64,000 nucleotides of DNA from Hymenobacter rubripertinctus (GTDB lineage: Bacteria > Bacteroidota > Bacteroidia > Cytophagales > Hymenobacteraceae). Location: assembly GCF_003583925.1 (NCBI RefSeq), contig NZ_QYCN01000014.1, positions 14,105-78,104 on the forward strand, read 5' to 3'. The first letter of the stretch is position 1, and the number at the start of each line of letters is the position of its first letter. Made by a program: the position numbers and the translations under genes. The notes beneath the pieces are model-generated. The model did not search any database. It was not told the origin of the DNA and saw only the letters and a list, made by a program, of their open reading frames with translations. Below, in pieces: positions 23,839 to 31,829 of the stretch.

Positions 23839-26727
23839 TTAGTGGGCCTGCAACCAGTTCTTGCCCGTGCCTACCTCCACTTCCAGGGGCACGCCATGGG
23901 GCAACAGCAGAGCGGTGGCCATCAGCTCCTTGATTTTGGGTGTGATGTAGGCTACCTCCTCCTGCGGGGCATCAAACACCAGTTCGTCGTGCACCTGCAA
24001 AATCATGCGGGTGGCCAGCTTCTCGTCGCGCAGCCACTCATGAATGTTGATCATGGCCTTCTTGATAATGTCGGCCGCCGTGCCCTGGATGGGGGCGTTG
24101 ATGGCGTTGCGCTCGGTGTAGCCGCGCAGCGTGGCGTTACGCGAGTTGATGTCGCGCAGGTAGCGGCGGCGGCCGAGCAGTGTTTCGGCGTACTCCAGCT
24201 CCCGGGCCTTGTTGATGCTGTCGTCCATGAACTGCTTGACCGACGAAAACTCCTCGAAATACGTGTCGATGATGTCGGTGGCCTCCTTGCGTGAAATACC
24301 GATGCGCTGGGCCAGCCCGAAGGCCGAAATGCCGTAGATGATGCCGAAATTCACGGTTTTGGCCTTGCGCCGCATCTCGCTGTCCACCTCGTTCAGGGGC
24401 ACCCGGAACACCTTGCTGGCCGTGCTGGTGTGGATGTCCTGGCCCAGGCGGAAAGCTTCGATCATGGTCTGGTCGCCCGAGAAATCAGCCATGATGCGCA
24501 GCTCTACCTGGGAGTAGTCGGCGGCCAGCAGCAGGTGGTTGGCGTCGCGGGGCACGAAGGCCTTGCGGATTTCGCGGCCCTTCTCGGTGCGGATGGGAAT
24601 GTTCTGGAGGTTGGGGTTGGTGCTGGAGAGGCGGCCGGTGGCCGTTACGGCCTGGTTGAAGCTCGTGTGCACCCGCCCGTCGAGCTCGCACACCAGCTGG
24701 GGCAGGGCCTCGACATAGGTGGAGCGCAGCTTGCTGAGCTGGCGGTACTCCAGAATCAGGCCCGCAATGGGGGCGTCGGCGGCCAGCTGGCTCAGGATTT
24801 CCTCGCCCGTGGCGTACTGGCCGGTTTTGGTTTTCTTGATTTTCTTGCCGCCCAGGTCCATTTTGTCGAACAGCACCTCGCCGAGCTGCTTGGGCGAGCC
24901 GATGTTGAACTCCTCGCCGGCTTCCTGGTAAATCTGGGTTTCCAGCTCCGTGATGTAGCCCTGCAACTCGGCCGAGTACTCGCCCATGGCCGCCGAGTCA
25001 ATCTGCACGCCCTCGTACTCGATGGCGGCCAGCACCGGCACCAGCGGGTTTTCCACCTCATTCAGCAAATCGAGCAACCCTACCTCCTTCAGCAGCGGCT
25101 CAAATACATACTTGAGTTGCAGGGTCACGTCGGCGTCCTCGCAGGCGTAGTCCGACACCTGGGCGGGCGGCAGGTCGGCCATGGTTTTCTGGTTCTTGCC
25201 CCTGGGGCCGATCAGGGCCGTGATGGGCACCGGGGTGTAGTGCAGGTAGGTTTCGGCCAGCACATCCATGCCGTGGCGCATGTCGGGCTCCAGCAGGTAG
25301 TGGGCCAGCATGGTATCAAACAGCGGCCCCCGGATTTCGACGCCGTAGTGCTTGAGGATGGTGAGGTCGTACTTGATGTTCTGGCCGATTTTGAGGATGT
25401 GCTCCGCGTCGAAGAAGGGCCGGAACTCGTCTACCAACGCCTGGGCGGCCGCGTCGTCAGCCTGGGGTACGGGCACATAGTAGGCCTCGCCCGGCAGCCA
25501 GCAGAACGACAGGCCCACCAGCCGGGCCGTCATGGTATCGAGGCCGGTGGTTTCGGTGTCGAAGCTGACTTCGGTTTGCAGCAGCAGGAATTTCAGCAGC
25601 TCGGCCCGCAGGGCGGGCGTGTCCAGCAGGTGGTACTGGTGGGCCACGTCTTCGAGGGTGCGACGCAAACCGGCCGGAGCCCCGAGGCTGCCCGTTTCGC
25701 CTTCCTCGGCCCCAATGGCTACGGCCGCATCAGCCGGGGTGCCGAACAGGCTGCCCTGGCCGGCGTTCGTTTTTCGTTTTTCGTTTTTCGCTCGTGGGCT
25801 AACGTTGCCCGTAACGCCGGCCGGGCTGCCGCCGTCCAGCACGCGGGCGGCCAGCTGCCGGAACTCCAGCTCATCAAACAAGCGGCGCAGCTCTTCGTGG
25901 TCGGGCTGGTCGAGCACCAGCTTGTCGGCCTCGAACTCGATGGGCACATCCAGGTGAATGGTGGCCAGCTCCTTGCTCATGAGGCCCTGCTCAGCAAATT
26001 CGCGCACGTTCTGCTGCTGCTTGCCCTTGAGCTGATCCACGTTGGCAATCAGGTTTTCCACCGAGCCATACTCCTGAATCAGCTTCTTGGCCGTCTTCTC
26101 GCCGATGCCCGGAATGCCGGGAATGTTGTCGGAGGCGTCGCCCTGGAGGCCCAGAATGTCAATTACCTGCTCGGCCCGCTCCACCTCGAAGCGCTGGAGC
26201 ACGTGGGCCACGTCGAGGATTTCGGCGGCGTTGCCCATGAAGGCCGGCCGGTAGATTTTCACGCAGTCGGTAACCAACTGGCAGTAGTCCTTATCGGGCG
26301 TCATCATGTACACCTCGCCAAAGCCCTGCTGCTCGGCGCGGCGGGCCAGGGTGCCAATCACGTCGTCGGCCTCGTAGCCCTCCACCAGCAGAATAGGAAT
26401 GTGGAAGGCCTGGATGATTTGCTTGATGTAGGGAATGGCCAGGCCGATATCCTCGGGCATGGCCTGGCGCTGGGCCTTGTAGGCGGCGTACTGCTCGTGG
26501 CGGAAGGTTTTCTTGGGGCCGTCGAAGGCCACGCCGATGTGGGTGGGCTTCTCCTTTTGCAGCACCTCCACCAGCGTGTTGGTAAAGCCCAGAATGGCCC
26601 CGGTGTTGAGGCCCTTGGAGTTCACGCGCGGGTTCTTGCTGAAGGCGAAGTGGGCGCGGTAAATCAGGGCGAAGGCGTCGAGCAGGAACAGCTTGCGGGC
26701 GGGCGCGGCGGGCGTTTCAGAAGTCAT
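23839..26727 (-). CDS. polA: DNA polymerase I
   Basis: A 962-residue family A DNA polymerase. The 5'-3' nuclease domain is at about residues 1-300 (LFLLDAFALIYRAHFAF; GIPGIGEKTAKKLIQEYG). The 3'-5' proofreading domain starts near 370, and its FDTETTGLD is intact (Asp390, Glu392), so proofreading is likely active. The polymerase domain has motif A DYSQVELR (Asp737), motif B RRKAKTVNFGIIYG, and motif C VHDEL (Asp914). Between the first two domains is a linker with a low-complexity basic segment (NEKRKTN), encoded by an AACGAAAAACG-type repeat, and then QGSLF at 324-328, a possible sliding-clamp-binding motif. The start at 26727 (MTSETPAAPARK) is preferred over an ATG seven codons upstream that would overlap a TATATTCG promoter-like box. 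Confidence 0.97.
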   Translation of the reverse strand: MTSETPAAPARKLFLLDAFALIYRAHFAFSKNPRVNSKGLNTGAILGFTNTLVEVLQKEKPTHIGVAFDGPKKTFRHEQYAAYKAQRQAMPEDIGLAIPYIKQIIQAFHIPILLVEGYEADDVIGTLARRAEQQGFGEVYMMTPDKDYCQLVTDCVKIYRPAFMGNAAEILDVAHVLQRFEVERAEQVIDILGLQGDASDNIPGIPGIGEKTAKKLIQEYGSVENLIANVDQLKGKQQQNVREFAEQGLMSKELATIHLDVPIEFEADKLVLDQPDHEELRRLFDELEFRQLAARVLDGGSPAGVTGNVSPRAKNEKRKTNAGQGSLFGTPADAAVAIGAEEGETGSLGAPAGLRRTLEDVAHQYHLLDTPALRAELLKFLLLQTEVSFDTETTGLDTMTARLVGLSFCWLPGEAYYVPVPQADDAAAQALVDEFRPFFDAEHILKIGQNIKYDLTILKHYGVEIRGPLFDTMLAHYLLEPDMRHGMDVLAETYLHYTPVPITALIGPRGKNQKTMADLPPAQVSDYACEDADVTLQLKYVFEPLLKEVGLLDLLNEVENPLVPVLAAIEYEGVQIDSAAMGEYSAELQGYITELETQIYQEAGEEFNIGSPKQLGEVLFDKMDLGGKKIKKTKTGQYATGEEILSQLAADAPIAGLILEYRQLSKLRSTYVEALPQLVCELDGRVHTSFNQAVTATGRLSSTNPNLQNIPIRTEKGREIRKAFVPRDANHLLLAADYSQVELRIMADFSGDQTMIEAFRLGQDIHTSTASKVFRVPLNEVDSEMRRKAKTVNFGIIYGISAFGLAQRIGISRKEATDIIDTYFEEFSSVKQFMDDSINKARELEYAETLLGRRRYLRDINSRNATLRGYTERNAINAPIQGTAADIIKKAMINIHEWLRDEKLATRMILQVHDELVFDAPQEEVAYITPKIKELMATALLLPHGVPLEVEVGTGKNWLQAH
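25764..25793. repeat. Intragenic AACGAAAAACG-type repeat in polA
   Basis: CGTTCG followed by three direct copies of TTTTTCG is embedded in the polA linker and is translated as part of RAKNEKRKTN. The same words build the intergenic palindromes at 5416-5493 and 14082-14191. Confidence 0.75.
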
Positions 26728-26875
26728 AGGGCGAATATACGGCGGCAAAGAGAAGGCCGCCGGCCCGGCATCCGGAGTCTGCGGCCGACTATGCGGTCAG
26801 TCACTGCGAAATGAGCACGGGGGGGGTACGCCTGGTAATCCGCGCCCCGAGGCCGCGCAGCAGACGCTCCCAAAC

Positions 26876-26909
26876 AAGCGCGGGCACCCCTTTCGGGGCA
26901 CCCGCGCTT
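26876..26909 (-). terminator. Hairpin after the AhpD-like gene
   Basis: AAGCGCGGG and CCCGCGCTT form the stem base, with an inner CCCC/GGGG pairing, about 25 bases beyond the stop codon of the gene ending at 26935. Confidence 0.5.
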
Positions 26910-26934
26910 GGCAACGACTTACTGACTGGTGAAA

Positions 26935-27492
26935 TCAGACGGTGGCGGGCTGCCAGGCGAACTTCTGGAAGGCTGCATCCACCGGCGTCTCGGCCAGGTG
27001 GTTGGTGTAGTTGCTGATGACTTTCTGCGAGAGGCCCAGCACGATTTCCAGCACTTGGCGCTTGGTGTAGCCGGCCGCGTAGAATGCGGTCAGCTCGGCT
27101 TCGCTTACCCGGCCCCGGTTGCGCACCATCGAAAGCGTGGTATCGTGGAGCACCTGGAGCTTGTCGGTGGGCAGGGCAGTACGGTTGCGCAGGGCCTCCG
27201 TGATGGCCGGGTCCACCTGCATCATGTGGGCGATGCCCGTGTGGGCGGGTACGCAGTAATGGCAGTCGTGCTCCACGTTGATGGTCTGCCACACCACCGT
27301 CAGCTCGTCCTTATCAAACGACGATTCGGTGAAGAGCTGGTGCAGCGTCTGGTAGGCGTTTAGCAGGCCCGGGGCTTCGGCCAGCGCGCCGTGCAGGCCC
27401 GGAATCATGCCGTACTCCTTCAGGGATTTTTCCAGCAGGGGCTTGCTCTGCTCGGGGGCGGTTTCGAGGGTGTGGATGGGGAAATTGCGCAT
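26935..27492 (-). CDS. Carboxymuconolactone decarboxylase / AhpD-like family protein
   Basis: A 185-residue cytoplasmic protein of the CMD/AhpD fold. The redox pair Cys77-x-x-Cys80 is visible in VEHDCHYCVPAHTGIAHM, with the nearby histidine also conserved. This is the AhpD-type active site, so it may act as a peroxidase or disulfide-exchange protein rather than a true decarboxylase. The start at 27492 (MRNFPIHTLETAP) is preferred over the longer frame because a TACCTTTG -7 box lies between them. The AraC-type gene directly upstream in the same direction is a likely regulator. The family call is firm; the substrate is not known. Confidence 0.87.
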   Translation of the reverse strand: MRNFPIHTLETAPEQSKPLLEKSLKEYGMIPGLHGALAEAPGLLNAYQTLHQLFTESSFDKDELTVVWQTINVEHDCHYCVPAHTGIAHMMQVDPAITEALRNRTALPTDKLQVLHDTTLSMVRNRGRVSEAELTAFYAAGYTKRQVLEIVLGLSQKVISNYTNHLAETPVDAAFQKFAWQPATV

Positions 27493-27562
27493 GGTTGTCT
27501 GGATGTAAAGTGGAATAATCGGGGGCGGCTGGTATGGTTTTCCACCCCCGGTTTGCTTACGA

Positions 27563-27570
27563 CAAAGGTA
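27563..27570 (-). promoter_or_regulatory. Candidate -7 box for the AhpD-like gene
   Basis: TACCTTTG on the minus strand matches TAnnTTTG, 71 bases before the ATG. The region has a GGGGGTGG direct repetition around it (27541-27585), which could be part of an operator. Confidence 0.45.
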
Positions 27571-27625
27571 CTGCCACCCCCAGCCCGAATTATGGACAAT
27601 GAGCCCGATCTTATGGACATTCGGT

Positions 27626-28492
27626 TCAATCGGCCGCTCCCTCCGGGGCGGGGTGGGCGTGGCTGGCCCGATAGGTGCTGGGGGCCACGCCCGCCCGCTG
27701 CCGGAACAGGCGGGCAAAGTAGAGCGGGTCGTTGAAGCCGGCCTCGTAGGCAATTTCGCCGATGGGCAGCGCGGAACCCGTCAGCAGCGCCTTGGCTTTC
27801 TTGAGCTTCTGGCTGATAAAATAACTGGTCGGGTTGTCGTGATACAGCTTTTTGAACGCTCTTTTAAAGGAAGAAAGACTCAGATTACACAACTCGGCCA
27901 GCTCCGTCGTGCTCAAATTGGAATACGTGTGCAGGTCGACGGTATTTTTTATGTTGATGTCCATGGGCGAGTGCAGGTGGGTGGCCAACGACAAAATCGA
28001 GTCGGCACTACCGGTCTGCACCAGCAGCAGCACCAACTCCTTCACTTTTACTTCCAATAGCTCGTCGTTGACCAGGGCCGGGTTCTGGAAGTAGAACTCC
28101 AACGAGTCGAGGTAGCGGGCAATAACGGCATCGTGGGCAATGGCGATACTGCCGCCCGTTGCGGCCCTTTTCTCCATCAGGGCCGGCAGCTCGGTGGGGT
28201 AGAGCTGCTTCAGCAGGTCGGGATACAGGTGAAAGGCCAGTACTTCGACGGTCTGGCCCTTGAGCTTGTGGATGAAGTCGAGAAAATACGTGCCGCATTT
28301 CAGCAGCACCGACTCCTGCTCCCGGATAAGCAATCTGTCCTGGGCCGACAGCAACCGGGTGCCGGCCCCCTTCATGTGCACGAAGCAGCCTTCGTTCTGA
28401 AAAACAGCCTCGTGCCGGTGAGGCGCGCTGAGGAGTAGCTTTTCGAGAATGGTGTTCCCTTGGTAGGTAAAGGCTTTTCGGTCGACAATCAT
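27626..28492 (-). CDS. AraC family transcriptional regulator
   Basis: A 288-residue regulator. The C-terminal DNA-binding domain (about residues 185-285) has both helix-turn-helix motifs of the AraC/XylS family: LSTTELAELCNLSLSSFKRAFKKLYHDNPTSYF and GEIAYEAGFNDPLYFARLFRQRAGVAPSTYR. The N-terminal part (about 1-170) looks like a cupin-like sensing domain (HEAVFQNEGCFVHMKGAGTRLL, DRLLIREQESVLLKCGTYFLDF). The start at 28492 (MIVDRKAFTYQG) is chosen because the longer frame adds a segment without family similarity. It lies 133 bases upstream of the AhpD-like gene in the same direction and may control it; the inducer is unknown. Confidence 0.88.
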   Translation of the reverse strand: MIVDRKAFTYQGNTILEKLLLSAPHRHEAVFQNEGCFVHMKGAGTRLLSAQDRLLIREQESVLLKCGTYFLDFIHKLKGQTVEVLAFHLYPDLLKQLYPTELPALMEKRAATGGSIAIAHDAVIARYLDSLEFYFQNPALVNDELLEVKVKELVLLLVQTGSADSILSLATHLHSPMDINIKNTVDLHTYSNLSTTELAELCNLSLSSFKRAFKKLYHDNPTSYFISQKLKKAKALLTGSALPIGEIAYEAGFNDPLYFARLFRQRAGVAPSTYRASHAHPAPEGAAD

Positions 28493-28705
28493 GGCAAAAG
28501 CTGGTTGGGGCCAGGGCCAGGAGTGCGAAAAAGCTGGCTGGATCCGGGCGGTGTGCCCCAAACTACGGCGGCCGGCAGAAGGTTGCCGGCCGCCGGGCGG
28601 GCAGGCAAGGACCCCAGAAAACCAGGCCGCCGCCAAGCTCAACCTTAACCAAGCCCCGGCCAATGGCGTAAGCAAGCCGAATCCTGAACCTTACTCGTTT
28701 TTCTC

Positions 28706-29272
28706 ATGAAATCTTCCAACCCCGAAACCGAAACCAAGAAAACCGGCGGCCTGATGGGCAAGCTGGTCGGCGGCGCACTGCTGGCGCTGGGCGTCAGCTT
28801 CCTCGTCAACAAAACCCAGGGCAAAAAAACGGCGGTATCCGACTCCGAAACCGAGGCGCTGCACGAGTTGCTGCTCTTCGTGAACGACCGGGTGGAGGGC
28901 TACCAGCGGGCCGTAGACGAAAGCCAGGACACAGAGCTGCGCGGCTACTACAAGCAGTTGGTGAGCCAGAGCCAGCAGTTCTCCAACAGCCTCAACCAGC
29001 ACCTGCGCCAGTTGGGCGGGGGCCGCGAAACCAGCACCACGCTAAAGGGCAAGCTCTACCGCCGCTGGATGGATGCCAAGGCCCTGCTTACGGGAACCAG
29101 CGAAAAGGCCATTCTGGGCTCCAATGTGTACGGCGAGGAATGGGCGCTCAAAGCCTACAAAGAGGCCCTCGACAGCCAGGCCCTCACTGGTCAGCTCCGC
29201 CAGGAGGTAGAGCGCCAGTATGGCAAATCGCAGCAGACGTACGATAAGCTGAAAAATCTGCAAGCAAAGTAA
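28706..29272 (+). CDS. DUF2383 (PA2169-like four-helix) stress protein
   Basis: A 188-residue protein with the DUF2383 four-helix-bundle, ferritin-like fold. A short glycine-rich hydrophobic stretch lies near the N-terminus (LMGKLVGGALLALGVSFLV, about residues 15-33). The domain follows from about 48 (ALHELLLFVNDRVEGYQRAVDES, LRGYYKQLVSQSQQFSNSLNQHLRQLGG, and a long C-terminal helix). The family is commonly associated with stress and stationary phase in other bacteria, without an assigned activity. The hydrophobic N-terminus could anchor it in the membrane. It is followed by a strong terminator. Confidence 0.82.
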   Translation: MKSSNPETETKKTGGLMGKLVGGALLALGVSFLVNKTQGKKTAVSDSETEALHELLLFVNDRVEGYQRAVDESQDTELRGYYKQLVSQSQQFSNSLNQHLRQLGGGRETSTTLKGKLYRRWMDAKALLTGTSEKAILGSNVYGEEWALKAYKEALDSQALTGQLRQEVERQYGKSQQTYDKLKNLQAK

Positions 29273-29295
29273 AGCGTCTGAAGCCGGCACTCCGG

Positions 29296-29360
29296 CCCCG
29301 CAAAAAACACCCCGCCCGCCGCTTTCAGTTGAAGCGGCGGGCGGGGTGTTTTTTGCGGGG
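29296..29360. terminator. Long perfect bidirectional terminator hairpin
   Basis: Perfect 29-base arms (29296-29324 and 29332-29360; CCCCGCAAAAAACACCCCGC and so on) around a seven-base loop. It separates the convergent DUF2383 gene and the large gene ending at 29375. Confidence 0.88.
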
Positions 29361-29374
29361 CTATTGCGGCCGCT

Positions 29375-31819
29375 TTACAGGTTCGGTGCCACCTCGAAAG
29401 TGCAGCTGGTGCTGCCCGCCGCGCCGGTGGCGGCCAGGCCCTGCACCACCACCCGGTAGCGGCCGGGCTGGTCGCCGGTATAAAACTCCAGCGTCTGGCC
29501 GGCTCCGTCGGCCGTCGTCGTCGTCACCTGCGGATTCCAGTAGAGCAGCTCCCGGAAATCGGGGCGGCGGCTCTGCTTCTGCTGGGGCGTTTCGTAGCGG
29601 GGGGAGTAGAACTCGCGTTGCTGCTGCCGGCCTTCGTACTCCTGAATCAGCACGCGCGGATCCAGCGCAAAGCCCTCCAGGTTGCCCTCGTAAGTACTCA
29701 GGCTTACCAGGCCGCTGTACGTGGCCCCCCCATGCACGTAGCGGCTGTCGATAACGTCGAGCCGCCGGATTTTGAGCGGGTTCAGGGCCATTACTTTGTT
29801 CATATTGAACACGGGAACCCCATCCAGCAGCACCATCGGGTTCTCCGTGAAAACCGTGCTGTTGAGCTTGTCGACTACCTTGAGGTGAAACCCGTCGGGC
29901 CGGATCCGCACCGCCACTTCCTGCACGTATTCCCGCAGCACTTCCTCCAGCACCTTGAAGCGGGTGTAGCGGTCCAGCAGGTACGACTCGCCGGGCCGGC
30001 CGTAGAAGGGCGTGCTGTCGGGGGTGGCGGCCAGGTACGGAAGCTGCTGCCGGTTGGCGTACAGGGCCTGCACGCGGGTTTGCAGGTGCCGGCGGGCGTA
30101 GGCCTGCTCGAAGCGTGGAACCAGGGCGAAGGGCGGGGCCGCCAGGGGGGCGAACCGGGCTGAGAAAGGACTGAGCAGCGTTATCTGGCACGTACTGTCC
30201 TGGCGCGGGTCCGTCTGAAGAACCACCGTGGGGGAGCCGAAAACATCAGGCGTTTCGAACTGCACGATGCCGGCAGCGTTGCTGCGCGCGTTGTAAAGCC
30301 GTACGAGCCGGCCCGGGACCGATAAATACGTCAGCAGGTCGGGGTAGGGCTGGTCCGTGCCGGCCCGGGTGAGCTTGGCCCGGACCACGGGGCCGTAGGG
30401 CTCGGGCAAAAAGGCGGGCGGGGCCGGCGCGGGCGCAAAAACGGCGTCCCACCCAAACCGGCTCCAGCCCTGCGTCAGCAGCAGGTCTTCGGTGGCCTCG
30501 GCCACCTCCGGGCCGGTCGCCGTGAAGTAGTAGGCCGGGTTGTCTACCGTTCCCCGCAGCTCCGACGTCAGCCCCAGGTAGTGGTCGATGGTCGGTGGCG
30601 CGTCCGCGTTAAGCGAATCGAGCCGATATACCGCCACGGAGAGGGCGGCCGGCGGGGTTGTGGTACCGGTGGGGCTGGAGGCAGTGAGCTGAAGCCGGAC
30701 CTTTTCGCGGGGCGTGTAGCCGCTCTTATCCGGCCGGGCATCCAGGGCCAGCCGTTGCCGGGGCCGCTGAAAGAACAACCGGTCGCAGAGGGGCTGATGG
30801 GCAGTCGTGAACAGCGTGAAATGCGAAACGCCCTCCGGAAGCTGGCTTTTGGCGAGCGTCAGCGTAGCGGAACCACTGGTCAGGCGCAGGGGCTGGGCCA
30901 GCGCGGCCTGGTGGCGGGCGTGAACCAGCAGCAGCACCGTCTGGTCCTGATCGGGGGTGGCCTGCACCGTGAGCGTAACCTGAGCCGGGCCGCTGTCGGC
31001 CACGCGCAGCACGTACCCGTTCTCGGCCACGGAAGGCAGCCGCCGGACTACGGGCCGGGGCAGGCGGGGGTGGGAGAGGATGGCCGTGTAGCGGTTCCCC
31101 GCCGTGGTGGGAGTGAGCAGAAAGCTGCCCATCCCGCCCCGGCGGGCACTAAATGTGGCTACCGTGGTGCCCTGTTCGTCCAGCACCTGGCCCTGGGCAC
31201 TGCTCCCGGGGCCGGGAAGGCCCGTGAGTTGAAAGGCTACCCGGCTCCGCAGCCCCCGGACCAGCGTGCCGCCTTCGGGGAAGAACTGCACGTTGGGGCC
31301 GGTGGAGTCCTGGGCAAGCGGGCGGCCCGAGGCCACGGACGTATTGAGCAGGGTGATGGACTGGTGGAAATAGGCCTCCGGCCCCTCGTTCTGCATCCAG
31401 CGGGTGTAGGCGCGTACCGTGTAGTTGCCCGAGGCCAGGCTCGCGGGCAGCGTAAGCGTGCCCTGGCCCCGGGTGTTGGTGAGGGCCACCTGGGTTTGAA
31501 GGACGGGTTGCTGGCCGGCGTCGAGCACCTCTACGTAGGCCACGCTGCTCAGGGCCAACGGCCCCAGGCTGGGGCCACCCACGGCATACACCGTAAACCA
31601 GGCGGTTTCCCCACTCAGGTACAGGGGCCGGTCGAGGTGCAGAAACAACCGCTCGTAGGGATGCAGCCGGGCATACTGGCTGAACTGGCGGGTGAGGCCT
31701 TGCAGCGGGCCTGGCTGAGCGGCCACCCGGCCCGGCAGCAGCAGGCCCAGGCCGGCCACCAGCAAGCCCACCAGCAACCCCCGAAGCCGGACTACTTGCC
31801 TGAAATTAGCTTGATGCAT
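29375..31819 (-). CDS. Large exported protein with MG2-like and TonB-plug-like regions
   Basis: An 814-residue exported protein, third gene after a TonB receptor. The signal peptide covers about residues 1-35. The N-terminal region begins HPYERLFLHLDRPLYLSGETAWFTVYAVGG, a macroglobulin (MG2)-like strand set found in Bacteroidota proteins linked to TonB receptors. The part around residues 620-700 resembles a receptor plug (MVLLDGVPVFNMNKVMALNPLKIRRLDVIDSRYVHGGATYSGLVSLSTYEG). There is no C-terminal barrel, so it is not itself a receptor. It starts 10 bases after the DUF4249 gene and should be translated with it. It may be a periplasmic or surface partner of the receptor; the substrate is unknown. 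Confidence 0.75.
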   Translation of the reverse strand: MHQANFRQVVRLRGLLVGLLVAGLGLLLPGRVAAQPGPLQGLTRQFSQYARLHPYERLFLHLDRPLYLSGETAWFTVYAVGGPSLGPLALSSVAYVEVLDAGQQPVLQTQVALTNTRGQGTLTLPASLASGNYTVRAYTRWMQNEGPEAYFHQSITLLNTSVASGRPLAQDSTGPNVQFFPEGGTLVRGLRSRVAFQLTGLPGPGSSAQGQVLDEQGTTVATFSARRGGMGSFLLTPTTAGNRYTAILSHPRLPRPVVRRLPSVAENGYVLRVADSGPAQVTLTVQATPDQDQTVLLLVHARHQAALAQPLRLTSGSATLTLAKSQLPEGVSHFTLFTTAHQPLCDRLFFQRPRQRLALDARPDKSGYTPREKVRLQLTASSPTGTTTPPAALSVAVYRLDSLNADAPPTIDHYLGLTSELRGTVDNPAYYFTATGPEVAEATEDLLLTQGWSRFGWDAVFAPAPAPPAFLPEPYGPVVRAKLTRAGTDQPYPDLLTYLSVPGRLVRLYNARSNAAGIVQFETPDVFGSPTVVLQTDPRQDSTCQITLLSPFSARFAPLAAPPFALVPRFEQAYARRHLQTRVQALYANRQQLPYLAATPDSTPFYGRPGESYLLDRYTRFKVLEEVLREYVQEVAVRIRPDGFHLKVVDKLNSTVFTENPMVLLDGVPVFNMNKVMALNPLKIRRLDVIDSRYVHGGATYSGLVSLSTYEGNLEGFALDPRVLIQEYEGRQQQREFYSPRYETPQQKQSRRPDFRELLYWNPQVTTTTADGAGQTLEFYTGDQPGRYRVVVQGLAATGAAGSTSCTFEVAPNL

Positions 31820-31829
31820 AAAGTAGTGA

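Noticed and set aside
24430..26814. Long open frame (794 codons) antisense to polA
   Set aside because: It is a by-product of GC-rich codon use in polA; its sequence has no domain, and the opposite strand is a well-conserved enzyme.
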